DNA of 64,000 nucleotides from Paenibacillus radicis (ex Xue et al. 2023) (GCF_024722015.1 NZ_JANQBD010000023.1:62001-126000), one strand, 5' to 3'. Counted from the stretch's first letter, positions 28,039 through 37,378 are shown. Made by a program: numbers and translations. The notes: generated from the letters alone by a model not told the origin.

Positions 28039-28824
28039 TTAAACAAATTTGCCGATTTTCACACGATATCTTCCTTTTTTAGTAACGCCTTCCACATCCA
28101 GCACTTTAAAGCGTCCAAATCCTTGCAATGAAACAATATCACCGGAACGAAGCGGCTTGCTTGGATCTTCTTCTTGTTTCCAATTGACCTTACAACGCCC
28201 TGCCTTAATCGGAATTAAGACTTTAGCTCGACTCATATGATATACATCGCTCACAATACCATCCAGACGCAACGAGGCCACCGATAGGCTGATTTCCTCC
28301 AGCTTAGTACCGGAAGCTTGCAGTCGTTCGATCGGAAGCTGCTCGGTTTGTACGTGAACGCGATGCACCTGCTGCAGATTTAACCTCATGTAATCCGCTA
28401 CCTCTGAAGCCACCAAGAAATGGCATCCCTGCTCTGTCACATGAATATCGCCTATCTTCTCTCTCTTCATTCCCAGAGCTAATATGGAGCCCATATAATC
28501 TCCATGATCCAGTTCTTTGAGCCTGTCGTCAAGAGATGATACAGCGATCAAAGTAATTCCCATATCCTCGTTATCCAAATCCCGGTAGTCAGGGGCAATC
28601 AGAGCTCGTTTGCGTTCGGCTAGTTCATGCCCACCGTCCCACCTCACATGTACATCCGGACTGCGGTTCACAAGTGTTGTTAAAATAAAGGCTTGCCGCG
28701 GATCCAAAAAGTCCGTCAGCTTCGCTGTATGCTGTTCCGCACGTTCCACCCACTCGGTTGCCTTGTCGACAAACCGATGCTCATCGGGGTGAAAGTGGTT
28801 AAGTAGATTGTCCGTATTCAACAC
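28039..28824 (-). CDS. ylmH: YlmH family RNA-binding protein (S4 domain)
   Basis: The protein has a YlmH N-terminal domain with the conserved KLTDFLDPRQAFIL, and a C-terminal S4 RNA-binding domain (SRAKVLIPIKAGRCKVN near residue 205). It is ribosome-associated in relatives. The GTG at 28824 is preferred: AGGTGA lies 9 nt upstream and contains the yggT stop. The GTG at 28836 is itself part of that SD. It is linked to yggT upstream and divIVA downstream. Confidence 0.9.
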   Translation of the reverse strand: MLNTDNLLNHFHPDEHRFVDKATEWVERAEQHTAKLTDFLDPRQAFILTTLVNRSPDVHVRWDGGHELAERKRALIAPDYRDLDNEDMGITLIAVSSLDDRLKELDHGDYMGSILALGMKREKIGDIHVTEQGCHFLVASEVADYMRLNLQQVHRVHVQTEQLPIERLQASGTKLEEISLSVASLRLDGIVSDVYHMSRAKVLIPIKAGRCKVNWKQEEDPSKPLRSGDIVSLQGFGRFKVLDVEGVTKKGRYRVKIGKFV

Positions 28825-28832
28825 GACACAGG

Positions 28833-29105
28833 TCACCTAACAAAAAAAGATAGAACCGCACGGATTCCTTCGCCGATGAAGCGCAGCGCAATCAAAGCTA
28901 CGATTGGAGAAATATCAATCATTCCGCCAATCGGAGGTATAAACCTACGGAATATCGATAAGTAAGGCTCACATAGCTTGCCTAACATCTCTCCGATAAA
29001 GCTTTCCTTTGCGCTTGGGAGCCAAGACAACAGTACATATGCTATGAGCATGTATGTATAGATTTCGATGAGCGTTCCGATGTAACCGTAAATAGTACCT
29101 AACAA
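28833..29105 (-). CDS. YggT family membrane protein (YlmG)
   Basis: A small membrane protein (about 90 residues) with two hydrophobic segments, YTYMLIAYVLLSWLP and a C-terminal DISPIVALIALRFIGEGI, and the family motif EPYLSIFRRFIPP between. Members sit beside sepF and help cell division or envelope organisation in an unclear way. The start is probably TTG 29105, with GAGGTG 6 nt upstream; a GTG at 29114 lies within that SD. Confidence 0.88.
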   Translation of the reverse strand: MLGTIYGYIGTLIEIYTYMLIAYVLLSWLPSAKESFIGEMLGKLCEPYLSIFRRFIPPIGGMIDISPIVALIALRFIGEGIRAVLSFFVR

Positions 29106-29135
29106 GCTATTCACCTCAATTTAGTGTGTGGTAGT

Positions 29136-29558
29136 CTATCCCTCGTGATTTAGTATTTCCGAGATGGACCCATGAATTTCAACGGTATCCGGTGTGCACA
29201 GAAAAATGTTAGGGCCAATTTTGGAAATTGATCCATTGAGCGCATATACAGTTCCGCTCAAGAAGTCCACTATGCGTGTTGCTTGATCTGAACGAACCAG
29301 ATGCAGGTTCACAACAACAGGTCGGCGTGAACGCAAATGATCAGCTATCTCCTGTGTGTCCTCATATGACTTGGGCTCCAATAACACTACACGGACATTT
29401 TTCTGAGTATGGATACTTACTACGTTTCCTTTATTTTTACGTTGCTCCGAATGATTGGTTTCATGTTCATCCGATTGTTCTACTACGCGTTCGCGCTCTA
29501 TAACTTCTTCTTCCTCTTGGATACCAATGAAATTCATGAACTTGTTCATCATTCCCAT
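29136..29558 (-). CDS. sepF: cell division protein SepF
   Basis: SepF binds FtsZ filaments and the membrane at the septum. The 140-residue protein has an N-terminal amphipathic membrane-anchoring helix ([10 protein letters not shown]), an acidic/charged linker and the SepF core ([19 protein letters not shown], then [13 protein letters not shown]). ATG 29558 has AGGAG at a spacing of 6, located within the end of the upstream yggS gene (10-bp overlap). Confidence 0.94.
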   Translation of the reverse strand: MGMMNKFMNFIGIQEEEEVIERERVVEQSDEHETNHSEQRKNKGNVVSIHTQKNVRVVLLEPKSYEDTQEIADHLRSRRPVVVNLHLVRSDQATRIVDFLSGTVYALNGSISKIGPNIFLCTPDTVEIHGSISEILNHEG

Positions 29559-30247
29559 GTTATCTCCTCTTTCCCTACTAAAATGGAACCCAAACGCACC
29601 CAGGTTGCTCCTTCTTCTATCGCTACCTCGAAATCGCCTGACATCCCCATTGACAAATGCGGTATTTCATACCCAAGACTCTGCCTTTGGTTAAGCTCGT
29701 CCCTCAGCTGACGTAACTTTCGAAACACCGGCCTTGTTAATTCAGGTTCCGTCTCGTATGGAGCCATGGTCATCAAACCGATAATACGGATATGCTTGTA
29801 AGTCTTCAGTTCTTCAATGAAAGCAGGCAGCTCTTCCGGCTGCATCCCATACTTCGTTTCTTCACCTGAAATATTTAATTGAATAAAACATTCGACTTGT
29901 ATATCTAGTGCGGCTGCTTTTTTTTCAATTTCTTTGGCGAGTGATAACCGGTCCAAGGAATGAATATAGGTAAACTTCCCGATAACATCCTTCACCTTAT
30001 TAGTCTGAAGATGGCCGATAAAATGCCAGATACCCTGATCTTTGAATGCTTCCCACTTCGGCCCAGCATCCTGCCAGCGATTTTCCCCGATATGACGCAG
30101 ACCATGTATAAGCACCTGCCCTGTTGTTTGTACAGATACATACTTGGTTACTGCTATAACCTGCACATCGTTTCGATCACGACCGGCTCGAGCACACGCT
30201 CTCGATACTTTGTCCTCAACTTGCTGTATATTATGCGTTAGCAGCAA
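29549..30247 (-). CDS. YggS family pyridoxal phosphate homeostasis protein (YlmE)
   Basis: A single-domain PLP-binding protein related to alanine racemase. The PLP lysine is in VIAVTKYVS near residue 35, and the family motifs GENRWQDA and [24 protein letters not shown] are present. It balances free PLP. The start is probably TTG 30247 (AGAGGTG nine nt upstream), which gives the same N-terminal length as B. subtilis YlmE; a GTG at 30259 overlaps that SD. Confidence 0.9.
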   Translation of the reverse strand: MLLTHNIQQVEDKVSRACARAGRDRNDVQVIAVTKYVSVQTTGQVLIHGLRHIGENRWQDAGPKWEAFKDQGIWHFIGHLQTNKVKDVIGKFTYIHSLDRLSLAKEIEKKAAALDIQVECFIQLNISGEETKYGMQPEELPAFIEELKTYKHIRIIGLMTMAPYETEPELTRPVFRKLRQLRDELNQRQSLGYEIPHLSMGMSGDFEVAIEEGATWVRLGSILVGKEEITWE

Positions 30248-30261
30248 AACGTTAGTCACCT

Positions 30262-31119
30262 CTATTCATATAACCCAATCCAAGCAGCCATCCTGCCTGT
30301 TTTCCCGCCTTCTTTGCGATGCGAAAAGAACAAATCGGTACGACAGCTTGTACATAAACTACTTATTTCGATATGTTGTGGCATAATTCCTGCTTTTATC
30401 ATAATTTGTCGGTTTAATTGTTGCAAGCTTAACTTGTATTTATAGTTACCCAAATATTCATATATTGAACAATATTTCCCCGCAGCTTCATTGTCAATTT
30501 CCAATTCGGCCATAACCTCTCTTACTCTGGTCAGGACAACTTCATCAACCTCATAACAGCAGCCTTGGATGGAAGGACCAATTGCAGCTAGCATTTTTTC
30601 CGGATGAGTACCATATTCACTCTGCATCGCATTGATGGTAGCTTTGGCAATCTGCAGCACCGTTCCCTTCCAGCCGGCATGAGCCAGTCCTATAGCTCTA
30701 TGAATGGGATCATAAAAATATAAGGGCACGCAGTCCGCAAACAACGCATGCAGAAATATTCCAGTCTGATTCGTAATGAAAGCATCTTTGGATTGAATCG
30801 CTTCTTCCCTTGAATGAATGCCTGCACCCGCATGCTCCTTAGTGATAACCTCTACCTCATTGCCATGAACCTGCTCAGCATAGGTACAATCATTCAATTG
30901 TGCATGGAGCGCTTCAGCCAAAAGCTGCCGGTTGTTAACTACATGACCTGGAACATCTTGAACGTGAAGACCGCAGTTAAGACTGCCAAACGGATGCTCA
31001 CTGACACCGCCAAGCCGCGATGTAAAACCCGCCGTTAATCCAGAATCTTTTTCCAGCCAACCCTTTATATATAAAAGCCCGCATCCATTCTGTTCTTTTT
31101 GCAATAAAAACGGTTCCAT
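30262..31119 (-). CDS. pgeF: peptidoglycan editing factor PgeF (multicopper polyphenol oxidoreductase/YlmD family)
   Basis: The 285-residue protein has the family Zn/nucleoside site: HGNEV, a Cys in ADCVPLYF and His in HAGWKGT, and the late CTSCRTDLFFSHRKEGGKTGR. Relatives edit mis-incorporated residues in peptidoglycan precursors or act on purine nucleosides; which applies here is not clear. The ATG at 31119 follows AGGAGGCG; the in-frame extension to 31230 is not conserved. Confidence 0.92.
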   Translation of the reverse strand: MEPFLLQKEQNGCGLLYIKGWLEKDSGLTAGFTSRLGGVSEHPFGSLNCGLHVQDVPGHVVNNRQLLAEALHAQLNDCTYAEQVHGNEVEVITKEHAGAGIHSREEAIQSKDAFITNQTGIFLHALFADCVPLYFYDPIHRAIGLAHAGWKGTVLQIAKATINAMQSEYGTHPEKMLAAIGPSIQGCCYEVDEVVLTRVREVMAELEIDNEAAGKYCSIYEYLGNYKYKLSLQQLNRQIMIKAGIMPQHIEISSLCTSCRTDLFFSHRKEGGKTGRMAAWIGLYE

Positions 31120-31260
31120 ACTATCGCCTCCTGTACCATTACCCGTTCCACATACTCTACTTACCAGTATACACGATGAATTGCAAACAGCACACATCCT
31201 TCTGCATATACCGCGGAGAGCGGCCAGCATTCGTCCGTGTGCTGCTTGAGATATTCATGC

Positions 31261-31560
31261 CTATCCCCGATACTGCCGATTGTACTCAGTAGGAGAATCC
31301 GTTTCCTCTTGTTGACGGAAGCTTCGTACATCATCGATCTTAACCAGCACGACATCCATCCCGATTTTCACAATGTTTTTCCACGGAATTACAACATCTG
31401 TCGCTCCACCGAACAAACCGAAAAAACGGCTGCCGTTCGGAACGACAATAGACTCAATTCGCCCATTTCGTAGATCCAGCTCTAAGTCGCTCACTTGGCC
31501 GAGCTTTTTTCCGTCCACAATATTGATTACGTCTTTGGTTTGAAAGTCCGATATTTTCAC
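31261..31560 (-). CDS. YlmC/YmxH family PRC-barrel sporulation protein
   Basis: This 99-residue protein is a PRC-barrel domain (KISDFQTKDVINI, GKKLGQVSDLELDL, VVPNGSRFFGLFG, IPWKNIVKIGMDVVLV), the YlmC/YmxH family found beside sigG in spore formers. The GTG at 31560 gives the family-typical start and has a GGTGG-like SD; an ATG at 31581 is possible but lacks an SD. Function unknown. Confidence 0.85.
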   Translation of the reverse strand: MKISDFQTKDVINIVDGKKLGQVSDLELDLRNGRIESIVVPNGSRFFGLFGGATDVVIPWKNIVKIGMDVVLVKIDDVRSFRQQEETDSPTEYNRQYRG

Positions 31561-31673
31561 GCTGCAACCACCACGTATCATTTGGATTCTGACCTGCTAC
31601 TTCTATATGTATGTGAAACTTGGGCAAAATGTCCATTTCACGAAAAATCTTCTCATTGAAGCCATCTGACAAT

Positions 31674-31713
31674 AAAAAAAAGACCTATCACCCAAAGGTG
31701 AGTAAGTCTTGTG
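31674..31713 (-). terminator. terminator downstream of sigG
   Basis: On the minus strand AAGACTTACTCACC pairs with GGTGATAGGTCTT with minor bulging and is followed by eight T. Confidence 0.85.
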
Positions 31714-31733
31714 TTGTTCAGAAAAAGAATTAG

Positions 31734-32516
31734 TTAGTTCTTAACATGCTTCTGCATCTGCGTAATGGCTGATTTTTCCAGCCTGGATACTTGAGCTTGA
31801 GAAATGCCGATCTCATCAGCTACTTCCATTTGAGTTTTGCCATCAAAGAAGCGCATAGATAAAATCATTTTTTCCCGGTCATTCAGCTTATGCATGGCTT
31901 CACGAAGAGCAATCCCCTCAATCCAGGAAACATCCTTGTTGCGATCATCGCTGATTTGATCCATAACATATATCGGGTCTCCCCCATCATGATATATAGG
32001 TTCAAATAACGATACAGGGTCTTGAATGGCATCTAATGCAAATACAACATCTTCCTTAGGTACGTTTAACGCTTCGGAAATTTCGTAAATAGTTGGTTCA
32101 CGAGAGTTCTGATTGGTCAAACTGTCGCGAACTTGCAGTGCTTTGTAGGCAATGTCCCGTAAAGAGCGTGATACGCGAATTGGATTATTGTCCCGTAAAT
32201 AGCGGCGAATTTCGCCTATAATCATAGGTACGGCATACGTGGAAAATTTAACATTTTGGCTTAAGTCAAAATTATCAATCGCCTTCATCAGTCCAATACA
32301 TCCAACTTGAAACAGGTCATCCACAAATTCGCCGCGATTGTTGAAACGCTGAATCACGCTAAGCACCAATCGTAAATTACCGTTTACCAATTTCTCTCTT
32401 GCCAACCGTTCATTGTTGGTTTGCAGCTGAACGAATAATTCACGCATTTCCGCGTTGGTCAGAACAGGAAGCTTTGCAGTATCCACACCGCAAATCTCAA
32501 CTTTGTTTCGGGTCAC
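31734..32516 (-). CDS. sigG: sporulation sigma factor SigG
   Basis: SigG directs late forespore transcription. The 260 residues equal B. subtilis SigG and begin TRNKVEICGVDT. Region 2 (LVNGNLRLVLSVIQRF, FQVGCIGLMKAIDNFD, FSTYAVPMIIGEIRRYLRD) and region 4 (EVADEIGISQAQVSRLEK) are intact. The start is GTG 32516 with GGGAGGT at a spacing of 8. An in-frame extension to 32606 is leader DNA. The leader carries a sigma-F-like promoter and an inverted repeat that touches the SD. Confidence 0.96.
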   Translation of the reverse strand: MTRNKVEICGVDTAKLPVLTNAEMRELFVQLQTNNERLAREKLVNGNLRLVLSVIQRFNNRGEFVDDLFQVGCIGLMKAIDNFDLSQNVKFSTYAVPMIIGEIRRYLRDNNPIRVSRSLRDIAYKALQVRDSLTNQNSREPTIYEISEALNVPKEDVVFALDAIQDPVSLFEPIYHDGGDPIYVMDQISDDRNKDVSWIEGIALREAMHKLNDREKMILSMRFFDGKTQMEVADEIGISQAQVSRLEKSAITQMQKHVKN

Positions 32517-32523
32517 CGTGATT

Positions 32524-32578
32524 ACCTCCCAAGGAGAAACATTACTGTTAATTATCTCCTTGGAATGCTTTTTTATGC
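32524..32578 (-). promoter_or_regulatory. sigG control region: sigma-F-like promoter plus SD-masking inverted repeat
   Basis: On the minus strand GCATA (plus 32574-32578) and GGAGATAATT (plus 32550-32559), 14 bp apart, resemble a sigma-F/sigma-G promoter. CCAAGGAGA and TCTCCTTGG (plus 32555-32563 and 32529-32537) form a perfect inverted repeat whose 3' arm overlaps the first bases of the SD (32524-32530). The 5' arm overlaps the -10, so only longer read-through transcripts from spoIIGA-sigE would contain the hairpin. Confidence 0.55.
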
Positions 32579-32688
32579 GTATGCCTTCGGACGGCTCCCA
32601 ACGCAAATGGGTATTAAAAAGCCGGCAAAACCAATCAGCACAAGCGCGGATTCGCTTACATTACACTTCGAAAAATGTTTTTTCCAGT

Positions 32689-33411
32689 TTACACCATTTT
32701 ATTGAATTCCTTACGCAGCCTCTTAATAATGCGCTTTTCCAAACGGGAAATATAGGACTGAGAGATGCCCAGCATGTCAGCTACATCCTTCTGAGTCTTC
32801 TCTTCGCCGTCCTGCAAGCCAAACCTCAGCTCCATAATCGTACGCTCGCGTTCCGATAGCTTGTCAAGCGCTTTATGCAGCAGCTTTCGATCCACCTGCT
32901 CCTCGATATTGCGGTAAATGGTGTCGTTTTCCGTACCCAACACATCGGAGAGGAGAAGCTCATTGCCGTCCCAATCGATATTAAGCGGTTCATCAAAGGA
33001 AACCTCGGTACGGATCTTGCTGTTGCGTCGAAGATACATCAAAATTTCATTTTCGATACAACGTGATGCATAAGTAGCGAGCTTGATTTTTTTCTCGGGG
33101 TCAAACGTGTTGACCGCTTTGATCAATCCAATGGCGCCGATGGATACCAAGTCTTCGATATTAATTCCTGTATTTTCGAATTTACGCGCAATATAGACAA
33201 CAAGCCGCAGATTTCTCTCAATCAGAATAGCTCTGATCGCAGAATCTCCTGAGGGCAGCTTCTCCAGCAAGTATTCTTCCTCTTCGCGGGTGAGTGGAGG
33301 CGGCAGCGCTTCACTTCCGCCTATGTAGTAGATTTCCTCCCCCTTGAGTCCCAGCAGCAGCAAAAGACGGAAATAATAGATTTGCAGAATCAGCTTCCAC
33401 TTCACGAGCAT
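32689..33411 (-). CDS. sigE: sporulation sigma factor SigE (pro-sigma-E)
   Basis: SigE drives early mother-cell transcription. The 240-residue protein has the pro-sequence (about residues 1-29, [13 protein letters not shown]..., amphipathic) removed by SpoIIGA. Region 2 ([49 protein letters not shown]) and region 4 ([20 protein letters not shown]) are complete. The ATG at 33411 follows GGAGG. It is co-transcribed with spoIIGA and its leader holds a copy of the hairpin-SD element. Confidence 0.97.
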   Translation of the reverse strand: MLVKWKLILQIYYFRLLLLLGLKGEEIYYIGGSEALPPPLTREEEEYLLEKLPSGDSAIRAILIERNLRLVVYIARKFENTGINIEDLVSIGAIGLIKAVNTFDPEKKIKLATYASRCIENEILMYLRRNSKIRTEVSFDEPLNIDWDGNELLLSDVLGTENDTIYRNIEEQVDRKLLHKALDKLSERERTIMELRFGLQDGEEKTQKDVADMLGISQSYISRLEKRIIKRLRKEFNKMV

Positions 33412-33420
33412 ATTTGTGTT

Positions 33421-33466
33421 CCTCCTTAGAGTTTTGCGCAGCCTTGCTTATTACGTAAGCGCAAGC
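33421..33466 (-). repeat. hairpin-plus-SD leader element, copy 2 (sigE)
   Basis: The plus strand reads CCTCCTTAGAGTTTTGC, then GCTTATTACGTAAGC, a hairpin. The SD of sigE is the complement of CCTCC. It aligns with the divIB copy but lacks the GCAAAAAC half of the first hairpin. Confidence 0.45.
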
Positions 33467-33523
33467 TACGTTTAGATTTCTCTACGCTGTTGTCATGGAT
33501 GCTTAGGTCACATGCAACGTTGT

Positions 33524-34441
33524 TTAAGTTTGCAGCAGATTCGGGTGAATGATTGCTTGATACGCATTATCACTGCTTAATTTACCGCTATCTAACCCGA
33601 TTAGTACCTTCAATGCTTCATACTGCTTATCACCCATAGTAATAATGACTCTATCTGGTTTTATCGCCAGCATAAACTGTGTGCTGCGGTTTACTCCTCT
33701 ATAAGGAACCAACCGCAGACGATCCTGCCATTCAAACTCTTCTGTACCTATCGCCAGCAGGATTTGATCCACTTCAGCACGCTCTATTCTCTGTTTCCAT
33801 GAATTCGGAATCTTTTCACCCCAATGGGACAGCTCCATCACCATGACTGGCGTTTTCGTCAACGGATCATATAGCTGATTGCCTGTATCGATGAGTCCTA
33901 TGCAGCTAGAAGTAAACCCATCAATATAAACATCCACCCTGGCAAAAAAAGAGGCAAGATCATCCTTACGCTTGGCTGCTTGATGTACATGTCGATATAA
34001 CCATACTGCGAACAACAACACTATAAACAGAAATAATAGTCCAATCTGTAATTCATGTTCCGGACCACCGGATTGGGTAAACAATATTCCGTTCATCACG
34101 TCGCTAGAAGACATCCAAAAATAATGCACACCCAAGATCGTTCCTGCTGCAGCAAAATTGACCATATAAAAAGCGCCAACATTACTTAAAAAATACCGCA
34201 TACCTCCGAATCCAAACGCTGTAAGCAGCATGAGAAGAGATAATACAAACTTGACTCCGAATGTAAACAAAAACGATAGCGGGGGAAAAAACATAAAAAC
34301 TACGTAACCCCCACCTATACATGCGGAACAAGCAAGCCTCCACCAACGAAACACTAGTTTTCTTGATCTTGCTGTTGTCCATAACAATGCGGCATCAATC
34401 AGCACATTTACGAGGAAAATGATATCGAGGTATACAATCAT
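33524..34441 (-). CDS. spoIIGA: sigma-E processing peptidase SpoIIGA
   Basis: SpoIIGA is a membrane aspartic protease that cleaves pro-sigma-E after a signal from the forespore. The 305-residue protein has five hydrophobic segments in the N-terminal half (from MIVYLDIIFLVNVLID) and a soluble protease domain with the catalytic aspartate in CIGLIDTGNQLYDPLT. The ATG at 34441 follows AGGAGG. It lies just upstream of sigE, as in all spore formers. Confidence 0.95.
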   Translation of the reverse strand: MIVYLDIIFLVNVLIDAALLWTTARSRKLVFRWWRLACSACIGGGYVVFMFFPPLSFLFTFGVKFVLSLLMLLTAFGFGGMRYFLSNVGAFYMVNFAAAGTILGVHYFWMSSSDVMNGILFTQSGGPEHELQIGLLFLFIVLLFAVWLYRHVHQAAKRKDDLASFFARVDVYIDGFTSSCIGLIDTGNQLYDPLTKTPVMVMELSHWGEKIPNSWKQRIERAEVDQILLAIGTEEFEWQDRLRLVPYRGVNRSTQFMLAIKPDRVIITMGDKQYEALKVLIGLDSGKLSSDNAYQAIIHPNLLQT

Positions 34442-34547
34442 TCCCTCTATTACCTCCTGAGTTATTGCTAGGTTACCGCGAATGAGACAAGTATATAGTA
34501 ATACTATTCCAAAGTCTGTCTAAACTTGCCGATTAGGCGTAACTATT

Positions 34548-34556
34548 TTTGTCAAA
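34548..34556. promoter_or_regulatory. candidate Spo0A box upstream of spoIIGA
   Basis: TTTGTCAAA at 34548-34556 matches the Spo0A box consensus TTTGTCRAA on the plus strand, about 107 bp before the spoIIGA start. A weaker TCTGTCTAA lies at 34515-34523, and TATACT on the minus strand may be a -10. B. subtilis spoIIG is activated by Spo0A. Confidence 0.4.
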
Positions 34557-34569
34557 TAATGGGGGGGCC

Positions 34570-34733
34570 GCGCGTGAGTGGAAGCAATAGCTCCTGCGGG
34601 AAGGGGGATGCCTGCGGTCTGTCTTGAAGCGGTGTTCCTTTGATTAGACAAGGTAGTGGGAACACCGCTTCAAGGAGACTCGTAAACTCTCCGGCCCCCC
34701 CCTCTCCCTCCGTCGCTGCTTCCACTCACGCGC
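34570..34733. repeat. 164-bp near-palindromic element
   Basis: Outer arms of 17 bp (GCGCGTGAGTGGAAGCA at 34570-34586; complement at 34717-34733) and inner arms of 16 bp (CTTGAAGCGGTGTTCC at 34623-34638; complement at 34659-34674) are perfect. The stretch between is G-rich on the left and C-rich on the right and can partly pair. The loop is about 20 nt. No reading frame. Confidence 0.8.
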
Positions 34734-34755
34734 TATAGTGCGGAGTAGAGAGGGG

Positions 34756-34784
34756 CAGGATCATCATGATCGATCCTGTTTTTT
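34756..34784 (+). terminator. plus-strand terminator with no plus-strand gene
   Basis: CAGGATC (34756-34762) and GATCCTG (34772-34778) pair, followed by six T (34779-34784). All neighbouring genes are on the minus strand. Confidence 0.6.
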
Positions 34785-34848
34785 AGTTCAAGATCAAGCA
34801 CAAGCCGCACCAACCCCATCCATGTAGATTACCAGCTTATGAAGTCTG

Positions 34849-34896
34849 AAAAAAAACAAATCCCCTGACCGGTTCAACTAAACCGGCAGGGGATTC
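34849..34896 (-). terminator. ftsZ terminator
   Basis: On the minus strand AATCCCCTGCCGGTT pairs with AACCGGTCAGGGGATTTG (one bulge), followed by seven or more T. Confidence 0.92.
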
Positions 34897-34923
34897 TAAT
34901 ATACGAACTTATAAGTGCTTGTA

Positions 34924-36057
34924 CTATTTATCCAAATTGCTTCTTCCGCGGTTGCGGAGAAACGTTGGAATATCCAATTGATCGTTAGAAGGCTGGCTGC
35001 CAAATGGACGCAAATTGTTAACTCGATTATCCGCAGGCTCTGATACCTGCTGGTGCTGACTATGATTGCCTGCCGGTTTGCGTGCAGGAGCCTGTGGCAT
35101 AGCCTTATGCTCGAAACCTGTAGCAATTACCGTAACCTTGATTTCATCCTTAAAGGATTCATCAATTACCGCTCCAAAGATCATATTCACTTCAAGATCA
35201 GATGCCGAAGCCACAATGTCAGCCGCTTCATTAACCTCGTAAAGTGATAAGTTTGCACCGCCCGTGATGTTCATAAGAACACCCCGTGCTCCGTCGATGG
35301 AAGTTTCCAACAGCGGGCTTTGAATTGCCTTTTTAGCCGCTTCCGCAGCACGATTCTCACCAGAAGCTTCACCAATCCCCATTAACGCTGAACCGCGTTC
35401 GGTCATGATGGTCTTAACATCGGCAAAGTCCAAATTGATTAAGCCCGGTACGGCGATCAAGTCAGAAATACCTTGTACCCCTTGACGTAGAACGTTATCC
35501 GCTTCACGGAACGCTTCCAGCATAGGAGTTTTCTTATCAACAATTTCAAGCAAACGATCATTGGGAATAACAATAAGCGTGTCAACTTTTTCTTTAAGGG
35601 CAGCAATTCCCTGTTCTGCTTGAGCAGCACGCTTACGGCCTTCAAATGTAAACGGACGCGTAACAACTCCAACAGTCAACGCTCCACACTCTTTTGCAAT
35701 TTCGGCAATAACGGGTGCTGCACCGGTTCCGGTACCTCCACCCATACCTGCTGTAACAAATACCATGTCTGCGCCTTTAAGTGTATTAAAAATCAACTCT
35801 CTGGATTCTTCAGCCGCTTTCTTCCCTACTTCAGGATTAGCGCCTGCTCCTAGACCACGAGTCAATTTATCACCAATCTGTAGCTTTTGTTCCGATTTCG
35901 ATGTATGCAAAGCCTGGGCGTCTGTGTTTACTGTAATAAACTCTACGCCTTTAACACCATTGGCAATCATTCGGTTGACGGCATTGCTGCCGCCTCCGCC
36001 ACAACCAATAACCTTTATCTTGGCTAAATGATCCATGTCCATATCAAATTCAAACAT
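34924..36057 (-). CDS. ftsZ: cell division GTPase FtsZ
   Basis: FtsZ polymerises into the cytokinetic ring. The 377-residue protein has the nucleotide-binding [14 protein letters not shown] near residue 18, the tubulin signature GGGTGTGA at residues 106-113, and the C-terminal binding peptide ([12 protein letters not shown]) for FtsA and SepF. The ATG at 36057 has a GGGGAAGAGGTAGG purine tract upstream. It follows ftsA by 46 bp and is closed by a strong terminator. Confidence 0.98.
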   Translation of the reverse strand: MFEFDMDMDHLAKIKVIGCGGGGSNAVNRMIANGVKGVEFITVNTDAQALHTSKSEQKLQIGDKLTRGLGAGANPEVGKKAAEESRELIFNTLKGADMVFVTAGMGGGTGTGAAPVIAEIAKECGALTVGVVTRPFTFEGRKRAAQAEQGIAALKEKVDTLIVIPNDRLLEIVDKKTPMLEAFREADNVLRQGVQGISDLIAVPGLINLDFADVKTIMTERGSALMGIGEASGENRAAEAAKKAIQSPLLETSIDGARGVLMNITGGANLSLYEVNEAADIVASASDLEVNMIFGAVIDESFKDEIKVTVIATGFEHKAMPQAPARKPAGNHSQHQQVSEPADNRVNNLRPFGSQPSNDQLDIPTFLRNRGRSNLDK

Positions 36058-36103
36058 AGCCTACCTCTTCCCCCTCGTTAAGCTTCACGCCTTAGGTGTA
36101 CCT

Positions 36104-37378
36104 TTAAATAAACTCGCTCAACCAATTTTTAAATCGTTCCATTACCGAAGGTTTTTGTTCACTGCCGCTGCTATTACTACTACCGCTGGATGAAGTCACC
36201 TTTTTGTTGGCCGATACTTTCTTAACCGCGCTTGACGATTGTCTGGAGGCTCTCAGATATTTATAAGCATATTGAATAATACCTACACCGCTTGTATAAG
36301 AAGGATCACGTACACCTATGAAGTCAGGGACGGCAATTCTTACTGAGGTCGCCAGCTCTGCCTGAGCAACAGCCAGTACACCTGGCATGGAAACTGTTCC
36401 ACCTGTTAATACATAACCTCCCGGAAGCTCCAAGAAACCTAATCTTTGAACTTCCAGTTGAATCAAATGAAAGATTTCTTGCACACGTGGCTCAACAATA
36501 TTGGCCAAGTCTACTTGCGAAAATTCTTTATCCACATTACTGCCGATCCGGTTTACTTTGAAAACTTGATCCGCCGCCGCATGCTCTATAACAGCGCAGC
36601 CGAATTTAAGCTTGATTTTCTCAGCGATATCAACCTGAGTTCGAAGTCCAATGGAAATATCATTAGTAATATATTCTCCGCCAATAGGTAACGTAGATGT
36701 AGCCACCAAATTATTTTGTTCAAAAATGGCGATTGTTGTTTGGCCCGCTCCTATATCAACCAGAACCGTTCCTATTGCTTTCTCATCTTTGGATAAGCAC
36801 AAATGACCAGAGGCTAAAGACATTAGAATAAGCCCTGAAACCTTCACTCCTGCTTTCTCAACGACACGAAGCAAATTATGTATGGAAGTTTTTGCCCCAG
36901 TAATAATAGTGGCCTGTACCTCAAGACGAACACCGATCATACTGCGAGGATCATGAATTTCATCCAAGCCGTCTACCAAATATTGGTTAGGAACTACGCC
37001 AATGATTTCTCGTTCCGGAGCTAGAGGGATGACCTTGGCCGCTTGTATTACGCGTTCAATGTCTTCATCTCCAATTTCACGGTCTCCATTAGATACGGCT
37101 ACGACACCATGACTGGATTGTAATGCGATATGATTCCCGGAAATCCCAACGTAAACCTCTGCTATTTGAATACCAACCATCCGTTCCGCATGATCAATCG
37201 CACTGCGGATAGATTGAACTGTTTGGTCGATATCTACAATGGCTCCCTTACGAATACCTTCCGAGTCGGCTGATCCAACCCCTATTATATTAATGGCGCC
37301 GTTAACGACTTCCCCAATAATAGCACGAACTTTGGATGTACCGATGTCCAAACTAACAATGATGTCATTGCTGCTCAA
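36104..37378 (-). CDS. ftsA: cell division protein FtsA
   Basis: FtsA is an actin-like ATPase that tethers FtsZ to the membrane. The 424-residue protein has the ATPase phosphate-1 motif VSLDIGTSKVRA near residue 9, the SHS2 1C domain, the phosphate-2 motif LVDIGAGQTTIAIF and the adenosine motif VLTGGTVSMPG. The C-terminus after a Ser-rich linker is an amphipathic helix (MERFKNWLSEFI) for membrane binding. The start is TTG 37378 with AGGAGGTG at a spacing of 7. Confidence 0.97.
   Translation of the reverse strand: MSSNDIIVSLDIGTSKVRAIIGEVVNGAINIIGVGSADSEGIRKGAIVDIDQTVQSIRSAIDHAERMVGIQIAEVYVGISGNHIALQSSHGVVAVSNGDREIGDEDIERVIQAAKVIPLAPEREIIGVVPNQYLVDGLDEIHDPRSMIGVRLEVQATIITGAKTSIHNLLRVVEKAGVKVSGLILMSLASGHLCLSKDEKAIGTVLVDIGAGQTTIAIFEQNNLVATSTLPIGGEYITNDISIGLRTQVDIAEKIKLKFGCAVIEHAAADQVFKVNRIGSNVDKEFSQVDLANIVEPRVQEIFHLIQLEVQRLGFLELPGGYVLTGGTVSMPGVLAVAQAELATSVRIAVPDFIGVRDPSYTSGVGIIQYAYKYLRASRQSSSAVKKVSANKKVTSSSGSSNSSGSEQKPSVMERFKNWLSEFI

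Noticed and set aside
34570-34733. Palindrome considered as a terminal-inverted-repeat insertion sequence
   Set aside because: No transposase frame fits between the arms and no target duplication was visible; at most a non-autonomous element.
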